A DNA stretch of 64,000 nucleotides from contig CM056738.1 in the NCBI GenBank assembly GCA_029844215.1, positions 65,563,593-65,627,592 of the forward strand. Direction: 5' to 3'. Made by a program: the position numbers and the translations under genes. How positions within the stretch are numbered: position 1 is the stretch's first letter; each line of letters opens with the position of its first letter. This document shows positions 35,841 through 48,600 of the stretch, piece by piece. A model generated the notes under the pieces. That model was not told where the DNA came from. It searched no databases and saw only the letters and a list, made by a program, of their open reading frames with translations. The DNA comes from Przewalskia tangutica. Its lineage: Eukaryota > Streptophyta > Magnoliopsida > Solanales > Solanaceae.

Positions 35841-36431
35841 TTATGTGAGGACAAGAAAACTGAAAAGATAAGTCATTAGTGTCACAAAATTCTCGAAATG
35901 GCCCATTATCATATTTCCTTCCATTATCACATTGAATATTTTAAATTTTCCGTTCAAATTGGGTACGAATGAATCGTCTAAATTTTTACAAAGTTGAAAA
36001 AACTTGAAACTTTTTTGACAAAGGAAATGTCCATAAAAATTAGAATAATCATTCAAGAATAACACATAATAATGATGACCGAAAGAACTTAAAACGAGAG
36101 ATGTCCATAAATCACTATGAATAATGTCAAAAGGCATCAATGTACTAGAAGAAGAGGCTACAAAAGGTAAGCTAACATGTTTCCTTAATGGACATGAAGG
36201 ACAAATTTGAGTACTACGCGTACTCTTACAATCAATAAAACAATTATTTTGAAGAGAAGAAATAATAATCGACCCCAGATGACCCAAACATGCATGCCAC
36301 AAAGAAGGATCAAGGGCGGAAAACGTTGATGGAGTGGGTTGACTCATGAAAATGGTGGTGGTGGTGATTGGATAAATCTCTCTCCGACTATCACATATCA
36401 TTATAGGTATCCAAGTTTGGAAATCCATCAC
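35841..36431 (-). pseudogene. Copia GAG-pre-integrase and integrase core
   Basis: LWHACLGHLGS with downstream CPSCPLRKH supplies the His-His-Cys-Cys zinc motif. FDIIHSDLWTS contains the first catalytic Asp of the integrase core, followed by YYVLFLNDYSNFYGHF. The catalytic region then decays near FENF. The integrase would join element cDNA to the host chromosome. Confidence 0.8.
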
Positions 36432-36464
36432 AGAAAAACCAAAAGGGTCAAAGTTAACAGAAAC

Positions 36465-36803
36465 TCAATTATCTGTGGTGAATTTTTTAACAGACATTAA
36501 GTGTGGGACATGAAGGACATTTTTAGGACTAGAGGAGGATGTGGGGGATATATTTGTGTGACCATAACCACGAATTGGAATTGAATTTCTATTACCAACC
36601 ATTATACCATGATTATTGCTCAAATTAAAATAAGACGAGAGGTTACCTTGTGCGGACGTCATATAAGAAGTGGCTTCGGTGTCCATATACAAATTTGCGT
36701 CTGGGGGATTTAATCCAAGTGTATGCATCACTACCTTAATATCCGTAGGTGTCAGACCGAAAACTGGGCCCGCAGTAGCAAAGGTCTGCTTGGGCCTGAG
36801 CAC
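36465..36803 (-). pseudogene. Copia protease region with altered active site
   Basis: LYMDTEATSYMTS occupies the place of the retroviral-type aspartic protease motif DTGATSHMT. The conserved Gly is replaced by Glu, which should abolish activity. NVLHVPHLMSVKKFTTDN then matches the usual end of the protease segment before the GAG-pre-integrase domain. Confidence 0.75.
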
Positions 36804-37802
36804 GCCTTCCTACTGCTTGGGTTGGGACATCTACCACTGGGAATTGGGCCTCTGCCCAATCCAATTCGCTGGATATGTTAGGTATGTGGGATAGGGTGTG
36901 TTGTCCCACTGGCCTAGAATCCCCACGGTCAGTTTGTATTGGGCCAAGGCTGCGGCTAGTGGTGATGTGGTCCAGCCGGCTCACTTCCACCACGTCCGTC
37001 ACTATTCTAACTACCACCACTTCCACGGTCGCCGCCGCGATTCTTGGCATTATTTTTTTGATTTTGACCTTTATTGTCGCCACTGTTGTTACGGTTTTGG
37101 CTAGAATTATTCGAGAACGAGTTAGGGTCAGTGGATGTGGCCATCATCATGATGGAATTAGCTCTGGTAGCCACCTTTTTGGCCAAGCCGACCTCTTCTA
37201 ACATGAGCATAGAACGGGCCTGGTAGAACGGCAGAAGTGGATTACTTTCATGAAGAAGTTTCCCAACACCATTATTAGTATCAGATAGGCCTGCAACCAT
37301 CTGAAGAACAAGACGATCATTTGTGACGGTCGCACCAACGTTCTTGAGTTGATCTGCCAATTCCTTCAGCCTTTTACAATAGGCTGAGACAGTCGGAAAT
37401 CCTCCATATTGGCATGGGAATATTCCTGTTCAAGAGTGACGGCACGATAATTTTTGTTTCTTGGAAGATATCAAGCACCTTATTCCAAGTTTCCATCGTC
37501 GTAGCGTCGGGTTCAATAATCGTCTACAAGAGGTCCATAGAGATAGTGGAATAAATCCACTAGATAATTGTAGCATCAAGAGTCATCCATAACGTAAGGT
37601 CATCCTCGGGGGTAGGCACCTTCTCCTTGCCTATTACTGAGTTGATGATGTGATGAAGTACTTGATGCGAGAGCGTGTGAACTTTAAATAATTCAGCCCA
37701 CGTCGCGTATTGGACATTTTCCATCTCATAAACAATAGGGATGTGGTTTTTGATGTTGGCGACTGTAAGGGCATGATGAAACGTGTTCTTTGAGGTAGAC
37801 AT
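36804..37802 (-). pseudogene. Copia gag (UBN2 type)
   Basis: Starts with ATG at 37,802 (MSTSKNTFHHALTVANIK), then YATWAELFKVHTLSHQVLHHI and DDLTLWMTLDATII, the UBN2-type Gag of copia elements. After a stop near 37,560 and frame changes, 37,007-37,360 gives QMVAGLSD and MLMLEEVGL, followed by an Asn/Gly-rich tail. The expected CCHC knuckle is not recognisable. Confidence 0.75.
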
Positions 37803-37925
37803 GACGAAAGAACAAAAGGAGAAACAGGGATTTGGAAGAGAATTTGGGAAGAGGGGAGGGAAGGGCTCGGATTCCGAGGACAGAAACGGCAGTGGAAGCT
37901 TGTTGTGGAGAAGGTATTATAGCCC

Positions 37926-37939
37926 TAGACTTCTGACCA
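37926..37939 (-). other. Primer binding site of the copia element (decayed tRNA-iMet)
   Basis: On minus, TGGTCAGAAGTC follows the 5' LTR directly. This fits TGGTATCAGAGC with AT missing and further changes. Assignment is by position more than by match. Confidence 0.45.
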
Positions 37940-38129
37940 TTAAAGAGAATAAACCCTTGATTATTTTTATTAATGAAGAGGTCTATATATACAATCTCTA
38001 ATTATGAAAAATCATATTTCTACTATAATACTAATATTCTAATTATAATTGTACAAAAAATCTACAAAATATGGTAAGTAACCTAAATATACTTATTTTG
38101 TCCGTGATATTCATACACGGTTTCTATCA
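37940..38129 (-). mobile_element. 5' LTR of the copia element
   Basis: 190 bp, read on minus from TGATAGAAACCGTG at 38,129. Pairs with the LTR at 33,379-33,575. ATTAT follows at 38,130-38,134. Confidence 0.9.
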
Positions 38130-38227
38130 ATTATATGCATCAGGCAAGTGAGAAGGATTGTTGCCCACTGTGATAATATTTTCTTGCATGGCTATTTCAA
38201 TCTCGATGTTGGTGTAGTCCTCCCGAT

Positions 38228-38445
38228 GCTACCGGAGGCTCTGGGGAAGTCGGAATAGGAGAGCACTCATCTTGGGGTGTGCTTACTACTTAGATGCTTT
38301 CAGCAGTTATCCGCTCCACACTTGGCTACCCAGCGTTTACCGTGGGCACGATAACTGGTACACTAGAGGTGCGTCCTTCCCGGTCCTCTCGTACTAGGGA
38401 AACTCTCAATGCTCTAACGCCCACACCGGATATGGACCAAACTGT
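38228..38445 (-). rRNA. Plastid 23S rRNA fragment in nuclear DNA (NUPT)
   Basis: 218 bp read on minus match the 3' part of the plastid 23S rRNA: segments such as GTACGAGAGGACCGGGAAGG, TATCGTGCCCACGGTAAACG and AACTGCTGAAAGCATCTAAG are recognised. Scattered C-to-T/G-to-A changes and a 4-bp loss near 38,400 show it is not a functional gene or a contaminating plastid read. It is a nuclear plastid insertion next to the copia element. Confidence 0.88.
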
Positions 38446-39690
38446 AAACATACGAGCTAATGGTGACTTTCAAATATGTTTATACTTGACAATTCATATC
38501 AAATGGTGGAAATGTGATTTGATATAAATATGTATTTCTTATATCAAATGTTCATTCCATTATTTATGTTTTTTTAATACTTGTTCCACTTCATGAAGAA
38601 ACAATTTATAATACATATCATTTATATTTCATAGACAGGTCAGAAGTGTGGCTTGTGACAAGCAAACGGACTAGGAAAGTTTCAGTCGACATCTCATTTT
38701 GGTGAGGCACCACTTTGCTTTCGTGGAGGCTTAGATAACTTCATTTTTTATCATCGTTGAGGACATATCTCGATTGACTATTTCATTCATTGGACGGTAT
38801 TTGCGTTATAGTTATGATTATTCATAAATATTATCACCTTTTTATATTACTTCATGCATAGTTTTTAAATGTATCGCATGTTATCTTAAAGTGCATATAG
38901 CCAAACTGTATCATATGAAATGATTCGCCCAGTGCATAATTTGATATAGGTGAATTCGTGATTATGTAACGTAATAAAAATAAATAAGCTTTATTGAAAA
39001 ACCGATGGAATGAGACTCACACCAAAGTCTATGGTACATCCCCACCACCAAATGGCTCAAAACTTTTATATAGATTTGGTCATGGAAAATAACAAATTTG
39101 CCTAGTGAAACCAACTAAAGCAAACAAAAAAAGAAAGCGGTTCTTCATTGCAAATTACCAGTTTAGCAAGCTAAACCAAACAAGCAGCGTAACGTTAATC
39201 ATACAGGAATTCCTGAAAAGTAAAAACCTTTTTCAGCATCTGACATTCAATTAGCGAGGGATCAGGGAAGATGGAAATTTGAGTCCCTGCTTAGAAAATT
39301 GCAAAGTATATATATCCATCCAAATCATGGTTCTAACTTGTTCACCAACTGGAAAAACTAACCTGAGTCTCATTCCTTGGAAATAATCAACAAAAATCAA
39401 GGATTACTACTTTAGAGTGTCCGAAATTACTAAATGAAAGTCTGAAAAGCTAGCCTTGAAACCCTTAAACTATCTAATCTTTCTAATTTTAAGTACAAAA
39501 GAAGAAAAAACATTCTCTTACTGGCCAAAGAACAAGGAAAACTTTCAGGGCTCCGATGATTCCTGGCAGAGGCGCCTACCATCAGTTGACCTACTAACCC
39601 CACGAAAATACATGGTTCTTGACTCTTTTTAACCTCATAACCAGTGACCAGGTAAATGGGGGACATTCAGTCCTCTCCTTCCGAAGAAAA
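38446..39690. other. 3' flank and probable 3' UTR of the TMN gene
   Basis: No gene or recognised repeat. The TMN stop codon is at 39,691-39,693, so the 3' UTR (minus) occupies the right part. Reverse-strand AATAAA-type signals occur near 38,985-38,992. The transcript end cannot be set from sequence alone. Confidence 0.5.
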
Positions 39691-42600
39691 TCAGTCACAT
39701 TTGATGTTTCTATAAATCCTTCTCACGAATAGATTAGAGCCCAAAAATCCAACAGCACCTGAGCATAGACGACATTATGACATGGTTGATTAGAACAGCG
39801 TAAAACAAAATAAAAGGCCACAATAAAATTATTAAAAGCAGCATACAGAAAGAAACTTATTAATAGATGCATCCTTGTCCAGAGCAATGAGAAAGACATA
39901 AAAACACAGTTAACATATATCATCACTAAGGTAAACTCTTAAAATGAAAAGCAGATCCTAATCAAACACAACATCGCATAAATGGTCTTTAAAAACTGGA
40001 GCTGATATACTCACCACAGAGAATCCCTAAGCCAAGACAAAACATCAGTGTGTAGCCAAAGTAAAAGCTGGTCTGGAAAAACCCCGACATCTTAGTCTTC
40101 ACATAGTAATAATATACTGAGTACAGGTATACATAGACAGCTGTAGAGGCAGCTGAGAAAAACGAAGTCCACTGCCAATGATAATTTTCAGCATTTAGTA
40201 GGAAATATGTTCCCACAATAGTCACGCAGACAGTAACAATAATGAGGATCAAAAAGACCAGAAGCATGAATCCATAAACATAGTACACCTGCAAAGGAAC
40301 ACAATAAATCAGATTAGCAATGACTTCAAATTTTGCAAAAGCCCAGCAGCTTCATAGGAAAACGCACACGTCACTACCTGATAAAAGGCATCACTTCATA
40401 TATTCTTCTTTTTTCTTTTTGAGATGGCAACGCTTAATATATTCTTTTTTCTAAATTTCGGTCTTTTTTACCCCTTGTGGCGATTTGCGTCGCCGGCAAC
40501 CACTGAGCCTCCTATGGCCGTCGAGGCCACTGGCCGACCTCCTCCTGAGGTTGGTCAGCCTCCGACGTTACCCCCACATCCCTCAAACTCCACCAACGAT
40601 TTCCCTAGCCTTCCAAATACCGTTCACAGAAACCCTAGAACTATTCTCGTCGTTCCCAATGGCGGCGGAACACATCTCCCACCTGTGTCCAACCCTCATA
40701 ACCCTAGTGGTATTGTGAGTGTTAGCAGAGGGACCACTTTGGTCGACTTGATTCAAAATCGAAACTCAAGGACTTGCGTCGCTTCAAGTTCTTCATGTCA
40801 AATCCCTCTCAAACCAATCCAATACCTTCATGGCGAACCTACTATGATGTTTGATGAGGAGGAAATCGAGTTGATGATTGTGGAACAAGACTTGAAACTT
40901 GATGTTATTGGTAAGTTTACTCAAGGATGGTCCGACTTTGAATTGCTAAGGAATGAGATTCCAAAGCAATGCGGGTTGAAAGCGGACGTTACAATAGGGT
41001 TGCTACATAATCGGCATATTCTAATTCGATGCAAAGTTGAAGAGGATTATGAAGTATTGATGTCAAGCCCTGGTTTCTGGATAAAAAAGAACAAGAAGTT
41101 GTTCATGAGAACCTTCATTTGGGACGTGGCTTTTAATCCGGAAGAAGAATCTCATATTGCTTGGGGTTGGATCTTCTTCCCCGGATTGGCCCCTAATTTT
41201 TATAATAAACCTGCATTGTTCTCAATGGCGGCGGCGGTGGGCAAACCTTTAGCTCTAGATTCGGCCACTGTGAACAAGACAAGGCCTAGCTGTGCCAAGG
41301 TTAAGGTTGAGGTAAACTTGTTACAATCTCATCCTACAAGAATACAAATAGCACACAAGAAGAATGGCATAGTACATACTAAATGGCAAAGAATTCGCTT
41401 TGACTTCTTACCTAAGTATTGCACTCAATGCAAATTACAAGGTCATGACATTGAGGGATGTTGGAAGATCAACCCGGAGTTGAAACCGGTGAAGGAAAAA
41501 GATGGTGGAAATGGAGGTGATGCTATGGCGTCAAAAGGAAAGAACCCCACTCCTTCCTCACAACTTAGCCGTCCAATACCCCCCAAAAATCCAACAACGG
41601 GAAAGTCTAAGCCTAGCCAAGAATGGTCTACTGTTGCAGGAAAGAATCACAAGACAAATCACACCAAAAACATACAAAACCAGACCGGAAACACTAGCCA
41701 GAGAAAACGAAACTCCTTTAATGCTTTGAATGATTTGGAAGATGAGGAGGAGGCTACTGTTATTGTTGATGGTGTTGGTGGAGTTGATGCTAATGTTGAG
41801 GTTACTGCAATTACTGAGGCTGCTGCTGCTCCAGTTGTTGCTGCAGTAGCTGATCATGAGGGTGCTGTGGCTACTGCTGATAGTGAGACAGTAATGGTCG
41901 ACAATGCAATGGCTGTGGAGGAGGTGTCGATGCTGTTGTGGTTAATACCATTGCAGATGTTACTGCTGTGGTTACTGCTGCAGAGGTTGCTGCACCTATT
42001 AACGATGCTGCTATGGCTGAAGCAGGAGGTAGTGCTGCTGCTACTAATACTACACAAGCTGCTGCTGTTATCTCTCTGGCTGCTGTTGTTGCTTTGGCAG
42101 AAACCACTGCTGGTGTTGTGGTTAATGACTTGGTCACACATGAGGTTGCTGAAGAGGGGGATGAATTTGCAGAAGCAGGGGCTGGTGCTACTGCTGGGGA
42201 TGCTCCAGCAGCTGTTGCTGAGGATGTGTCGAGGGATGCTGGTCAAGCTGCTGCTGCGGTTGCAGATGCTGCTGCTGTCTCGGCTGGTGAACCCCCTACT
42301 ACACAAGTAGATGCTAATGCTGTGCAGGCATCACCTGAAAATGTTGTTTTTCAAGCTACTGCATATGCTGAGTCTCAGGATGATGCGGATTCAGTTACAG
42401 CTGCAGGTCATGTGACGGCTTCAGTCACACAAAGTGCTAAGGTCCTAAATCACCGAGCAACCACATATACACCAATTACAACCAAATGTGTTGAGATTCC
42501 ATCTTCTGTTGATGAGAATGAGAATGAGAATGATGAATCCCTATCTAGTATGTTTGATGAGGAATCCGCCACGAGTCTTGAAGATGACGGAAAGAAATTG

Positions 42601-45600
42601 TTGAAGAAATTGATTGCAATGCCTTCAGATTTTCTCGATGTTTTATTTGAGGTGAGGTTCATACATCAAACACAACGAATAGAACAAACAAACACTAGCA
42701 ACATGGATGATGGACGCATACCTGGTGCGTGAAAAGATGCACACACTTTAACGCAAGTGCACGTTATCGTGACAAGTAATATAGTCCTGGTAAGACCGAA
42801 TATCGTCCACAAGGATTAGGGTTCAAGTACCAACTATCTATCTTTTGGTATCTATTTGGTGATTGATATTTGAGTTTGTGGTTTATAACTAGTAATTATA
42901 AAAGCTAATTTAACTATAGGTTTATTTCAATTGTGATGGAAATAGGGCTTCCATGTCTCTTCAACTATCTGCTTATGTTATTTATTAATGCAATGAATTA
43001 TGGTCTTCTTCTCTCGGAGCTAGCAGGTTTACGAAATCGTTTTATATTCCCGTTAAGGATATATAAACACTCAACCCCATTATTGCACCTTACCTACCTT
43101 TCGGTGATAAGGATAACTCTATAGGAGGATTAAGAACAAAAACCTAGTTAACCGTCACGCACCATGCGCAAAATTAGGGTTTTTAAGCCTCTCATTAACG
43201 CTACATAAATAATTGAGGTATTTTCATCCCCAATCCAAGAATGTCTACCCAACTTACAGCATATTCACAATCTCTCCTTTCGAAGTAAATTAGAAATCAT
43301 ATAAGGATAATTAGTTGTCAATTAATTATCAAGCATTCAACGCAATTATTGGATAAATCTCTCAAAGAAGAATAATAACCATAAACATGTATTAATTCAT
43401 AACATAAGTTTCTAGTGAATCAACATGGAAAGCCCTATAAGGGTATTAGTTCCTAGCCATAGATATGACAAGAACTAATTCAAAGTTCATCATGCAAAAA
43501 CTTAAATAAAAGAAAAGAAAAAGAAAAGAAAATACTTAAGAATGAGTCTCCAAGCCAAACACCCAAGGGTTGTGTTGTGGAATATTTACAAGATGGATTG
43601 GTGGAAGGATGGATGTAGAATGGTGAATGGTGGAGTGGAGAATGAATAATTCTTCTAATGATGTAGAGTATTTATAGCCAAAGAATCCTTTTGGTGAAGG
43701 GTTAGGGATTTTGTAGGTAGGAAAAGTTATGAGAATCCTTTTAGGAAAAGTTATCCCTTTAGGTAGGAAAAGTTATCCCTTTAGGAAGGAAAAGTTATCC
43801 CTTTAGGATTCTGAAAACATGTCAAATTCGGCCCAGCACTTCATAATTCCCGCGTCGGCGCATGGCTGAAGATCAAGAACTTTCGGACTTCACAACGATA
43901 GGCGCATGGCTGGTGACATTTTTTCGCGAATTCTCGTTTAATTGCGTCTTTTTCTCGTCCGGACTTCGTCTGATTTCCTCTATAATTCCCGAAACTTCTT
44001 AGACTTCATTTCTTGGCCCTTTTTGTGTGCAATTCCATCTCAATTAAGCTCATTTTCTCTTTTTTTCGCCATTTCTCCATTTCTGACCGCTGTGACACAA
44101 AAGAAAGGAAAACGACCCTAATACTATACTAAACATAAACAAAATGAGTAAAATACTAACTAAAAATGACTCAAAAAGTGTATATAAAATACACCGATCA
44201 ATACCCCTACTCGTGATTGAAGAAGCAACCACACGAAAGGATAAACAAATCCCTTTGGACGTGCCTTTAATGAATGAGGTCAGTGAATATATTCACTTGA
44301 GAATTACTGAGCGATGTCACCAAATGTGGGCACAAAGTGACTTTATTAACAGATCCATAGAAGAGAATGCAAAAACCTTCGACATGATGATGGATAAAGT
44401 TACAAATCAACAACCAAAGAAGAACAAGAAAGCTCCAGTAGCATCAACAATTACCGCAAGATCCAAATCTAAGAAATGATTAAATTCCAAGAGTATTTGG
44501 GCAATGAAGAAGAAAAGGTACTAGGATTTCAAGATTTTATAAGTTCAAAGTTTAGTCATTCTAGTTTTGTTCTTCTATTATCCTTTCATTACTATAGTAT
44601 CACAAAGTGTAATGACATCACATAGTGTATTATAAACTCTGTGATGATAGTAGCCTTTCTAATTCTAGCTTCATCGTTTTTTCTGCATTCTGGTTAAGAA
44701 GTGTACTCTTTCCCCATCCGGGGCTCCCTGTATCTTTCCTTTCGAATATATAAAATCACCTCGGGCCGCGAGTCCGTGGATTGCAAAAAAAAAAACAGAT
44801 CATGACATAAAGGAGTAGGTTGAAGTCCCTTAGGAGTTAGCTCCTAGCTCCCCGCCTCCTCCCCTCTTCCCAACTCGCCAAGGATGAAAAAAGGATAACA
44901 CTCGCCCCCCTTTTCTTTGCCCTCCATACTTGGGAAGGGAGGGAATGAGTTGAAATAGGAGCATCTGATGAAAAGTTGGACAAAAAGATGTGCAGAAGCA
45001 CCAAAAATTTCCAACTGTGCAGGTACAAGAAAATAAACTGCAGAGGCCTAAAGGGATGTAATATCTGCCTGTTCAGAAGCAACACCCTTGTCATTACCCT
45101 ATGCATCTTTTCCAGTTATTCCTCAGGGACATTTTAATTAAAATCAAAATGAAAGAGCATCTTACAAACCCAGTTTATACAGACCAAATAACATAGATTC
45201 ACATTGCCATGTATATATGAACAGGAATCATGACCCTCAACTTCCAATCCTATCTAAACATGGCAGATGAAACCCTAAGAACTAGCCGAAACCAAAGGGA
45301 GGAGTGAGCATGGTCTTATTTAAGAATTTATTTTTCTTGACCCTCATTGTATTTTAAATCCATGAATCATTTCACATTCATATTAATTAGAAACGAATTC
45401 CAATCAATTGAAGGACTATATTCAAGTTCCTTGTATCTATATCTGAAACTCTTCCCCTTCAGTTTGTTATTCAAAGTGACTCAGTGATTAGTTTACAAGC
45501 CTCGGATAAGGTTAGATTTTACCTTGTAATTCCAGAAGGAGGTGAAGACAAAATACATCTCAATAAATATGCTTCCAAATGGCAGCAACCCTCCCATCAA

Positions 45601-48600
45601 GGAAACTACAGATGGTGTCAGATACCACTTCTTCTCGGGAATAGGCCGAGGTATGGTCTTGACACGGCATGGATTGTTTGGAGCACCACTCCAGTTTCTT
45701 CCAAAAACAGTACCAAGAAGAGCCAGGGGGAAGGAAATGAATGCCCAGATGACAAAGACAACTACCATCGTACCAAAGGGAATGGCTGCTAGAGACCCAT
45801 AAAATATTGCAATCGTGTTTAGAATAAAGCCAATCCCAAAGCACAAAAATGGGAAAAGTGACGCTGTGACAATCATTGATTTGATCCAGCTTTTCCCTGC
45901 AACCAGGAATCAAACACCGTGACACTTTTATCTAGACACCCACACAGACAGAGACATGCTTTAAGCAAATATATACTCAGTAAACCAAATGAAATACCTT
46001 ATATATTTATACATATACACACAGAGTAAACCGAACATTACAAGTAAATAAAAGCTATGCAACCAGATAATGTTGGTACCAGAAATGTCTGTCTACATTA
46101 ATAAACATGAAGATAAAATATTCTGTTCAACTGAACTTTCTTAGTCAGATGAACCAAAAATTGCAAGCCATCAAGAAGATGTCTAGTGAAAGTAATGTCT
46201 TGTATGCATAGATATAGATAAGCAGGAGCACATACCGCCATTCCGTGAGTACATTGCACCACTAACGTAGCCCGAAATGAATGATGTCAAAGCATAGCAT
46301 ACTATGAAAGTCGTGACAATAGCTCCTCTCCTGCAAAAAAAAATATACATATGCCATTTTTCCGGTAAAAAACAATGCAGTTTAAGCTGATAATTCTGTC
46401 AATACAACAACAACATACACAGTGAAATCCCACAACGTGGGGTCTGGGGAGGGTAGAGTGTACGCAGACCTTACCTCTACCTTGGTAGGTAGAGCGGTTG
46501 TTTCCGGGATACCCTCGGCTCAAGACAACGCATAATCACACGCAAAGCATGTAAATTTAGCATGTAAATAATTCTGTCAATGCAGCATGTAAATAGAGTT
46601 GGTAAAAACAAATGATACTAGAAAAGAATAACCAACAGTCTGCTAATAATTGTACAATTTAATGCAAGCTATTCGAGAAGTAGAAAAATCGGCATCATGA
46701 AATGGCCCTATGAATTGCCTCTAGGCATCATTAGGCAACAACTAAATTTCAAGGAATGATATCAAGTGTTCCAACATACCCAACATATAATGTCCCCACA
46801 ATTGCCAATAGAATGACAAGGAGAACAAGAAGTGCAAGCTGTGCCCCAGTACCAACAACAGCTGAAATTAGCGCTAGATAACGAGGAGGCCGAAACACAT
46901 CCCCGTGAACAAGTTTCCAACCAGACTCTTCACTAACATCTCTTTCCTGAGACAATAACATTATTGTTTAGGACAGAGAGTTAGATTCAAGGCTTAGTAA
47001 ACACAAGGTTCTTCAGCGTCAAGTCTTTACCAGGGTTTCGAGATCATCATCTTCCCGAGCATACTTGGCATAATCATTCCTCAGTGTCCGCATCAAAATC
47101 ATAGACACCAGACCAGTAAGAAAGATGACCATCATGAAGGAATTAAATATGGAGAACCAATGGATCTGCAGAGTGAATATTACCTTTATTAACCAATACA
47201 AAACTCAAGCAAGATAATGAATTTCCCTATGTTACATTAAACACGGGAAGATTTTTACAACTTTACATTGATCTAGCTCTAGTAATACAAAATACACAAA
47301 AGGTACATACTCTGGCCAGGAATATACTACAAGTCCACAAGAGCATATAGAAAGTAGAAACTACATCACCATCTCTAGCTCCATCTTTGGAATGGAAGGC
47401 ACTCTAATAAGTTTGCTTAAATAAATAATGCCTCAAACTAATGCTCACCTGATGCTCAAAAAATGGATAGTCCAAGTAAACATCAAAACGACGAGCAAAA
47501 CTGATATTGGTAGGTTCCCATTTGACAGAATATGTCATGTCCAAGGTTCTCCCGGCTTCCAAAGGCTTTGGGCTCTCCTGAGAGAGATTAACATGAATGA
47601 TCTGCAAGAAGGAAACCAGGCACATCAGTATGCGGACACGGACAGGAGACCATAGGTGAAATAAACAAGCCACCAACCTGGTCCTTGTTGTATTTAATAT
47701 TAATATTCTTATGTGTATAAATAACATGCTTGTTATCACTGTTTCTGTCAGTATGTAGTTCACCAACAAAACCTACAACACCAAAAAAAAGCACAACGTA
47801 AAGCCACTTACTCGTATATCAAGTTAAAAAAAGGAAATTTGCAAGAAAAGCTACTAAGGGAGAAGCTTAAAGAACACATACCCCATAAAGGCAGGTCATC
47901 TGGAAAAAACATTCGGCACACCGGAAACAAAAGAAGGTAAAAGTCAAGACAAGCAGAATGAGTGTTATCAAAGGCTAAAAGCGAAAAAGCTCTAAGGTCT
48001 ATTGGAGCTTTAAGAGCAAATAAAGTGTGGGCTTTAATGAAGAAAGGCGCAAATGGAGAAAAAAATACAAATGTGTGTATCGTCCAAGACTAATAATTAT
48101 AAGCATGAATGACAAATATATGGATAAAGAAATTTAAAATAATTACGATAAAATAAAATATCAACTATTTAGTGTCGCATCTTCAAAATTAAATTCATTG
48201 GCAAGAAAAAGGAAGTCTTAGAGCCTTGAGGAGGACACTTAAGCGAAGCGCTCAACATGTTTTGTGCCTTGCTTCAGGGTTTAAGCGCGGCGCGCCTTTG
48301 ACAACACATAGCCAGAAATCGACATAAAGTAAATTAGAAATGCTAATACAAATAATCCTTTTATAAGACGGGTCAACTGAACAAATAAAACAGTACTGGA
48401 AACAAAAAGGTAGAAGTCAAGAAAAGAAAAATAAACATACATTCAACAGGAACGTTGCAAATAAAAAAAAGGAATAAGGAGAATTTTTATAATATCTGAG
48501 GAAGTTGCTAAGAAATCCATCTCTTAAAATGTCAAAACCACGAACAGCTGAAGTCTCACCAATGTCACTTCATAAGCAAAAGGTAGATATCTCCTCAGTT

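Larger units (their letters stand above)
33379..38129 (-). mobile_element. Ty1/copia element, complete structure, decayed genes
   Basis: 4.75 kb with two short LTRs (197 and 190 bp) and ATTAT at 33,374-33,378 and 38,130-38,134 as target duplication. On the minus strand the order is LTR, primer site, gag, protease, integrase, RT, RNase H, purine tract, LTR. The order integrase before RT defines Ty1/copia. Stops and frameshifts split the polyprotein into at least eight open pieces, so the copy is inactive unless complemented. Confidence 0.92.
40289..45522 (-). other. TMN intron 10, enlarged by transposon insertions
   Basis: 5,234 bp between exons 10 and 11, with donor GTAAAATC and acceptor TTTGCAG. 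It contains the antisense LINE ORF1 (40,424-44,479), its internal solo LTR, and a poly(A) run at 44,785-44,795. The remaining 0.7 kb up to 45,522 shows no gene. Confidence 0.85.

Noticed and set aside
35180..37201. Plus-strand open frames of 70-108 codons across the copia element
   Set aside because: Antisense shadows of the decayed gag-pol, with no independent motifs.
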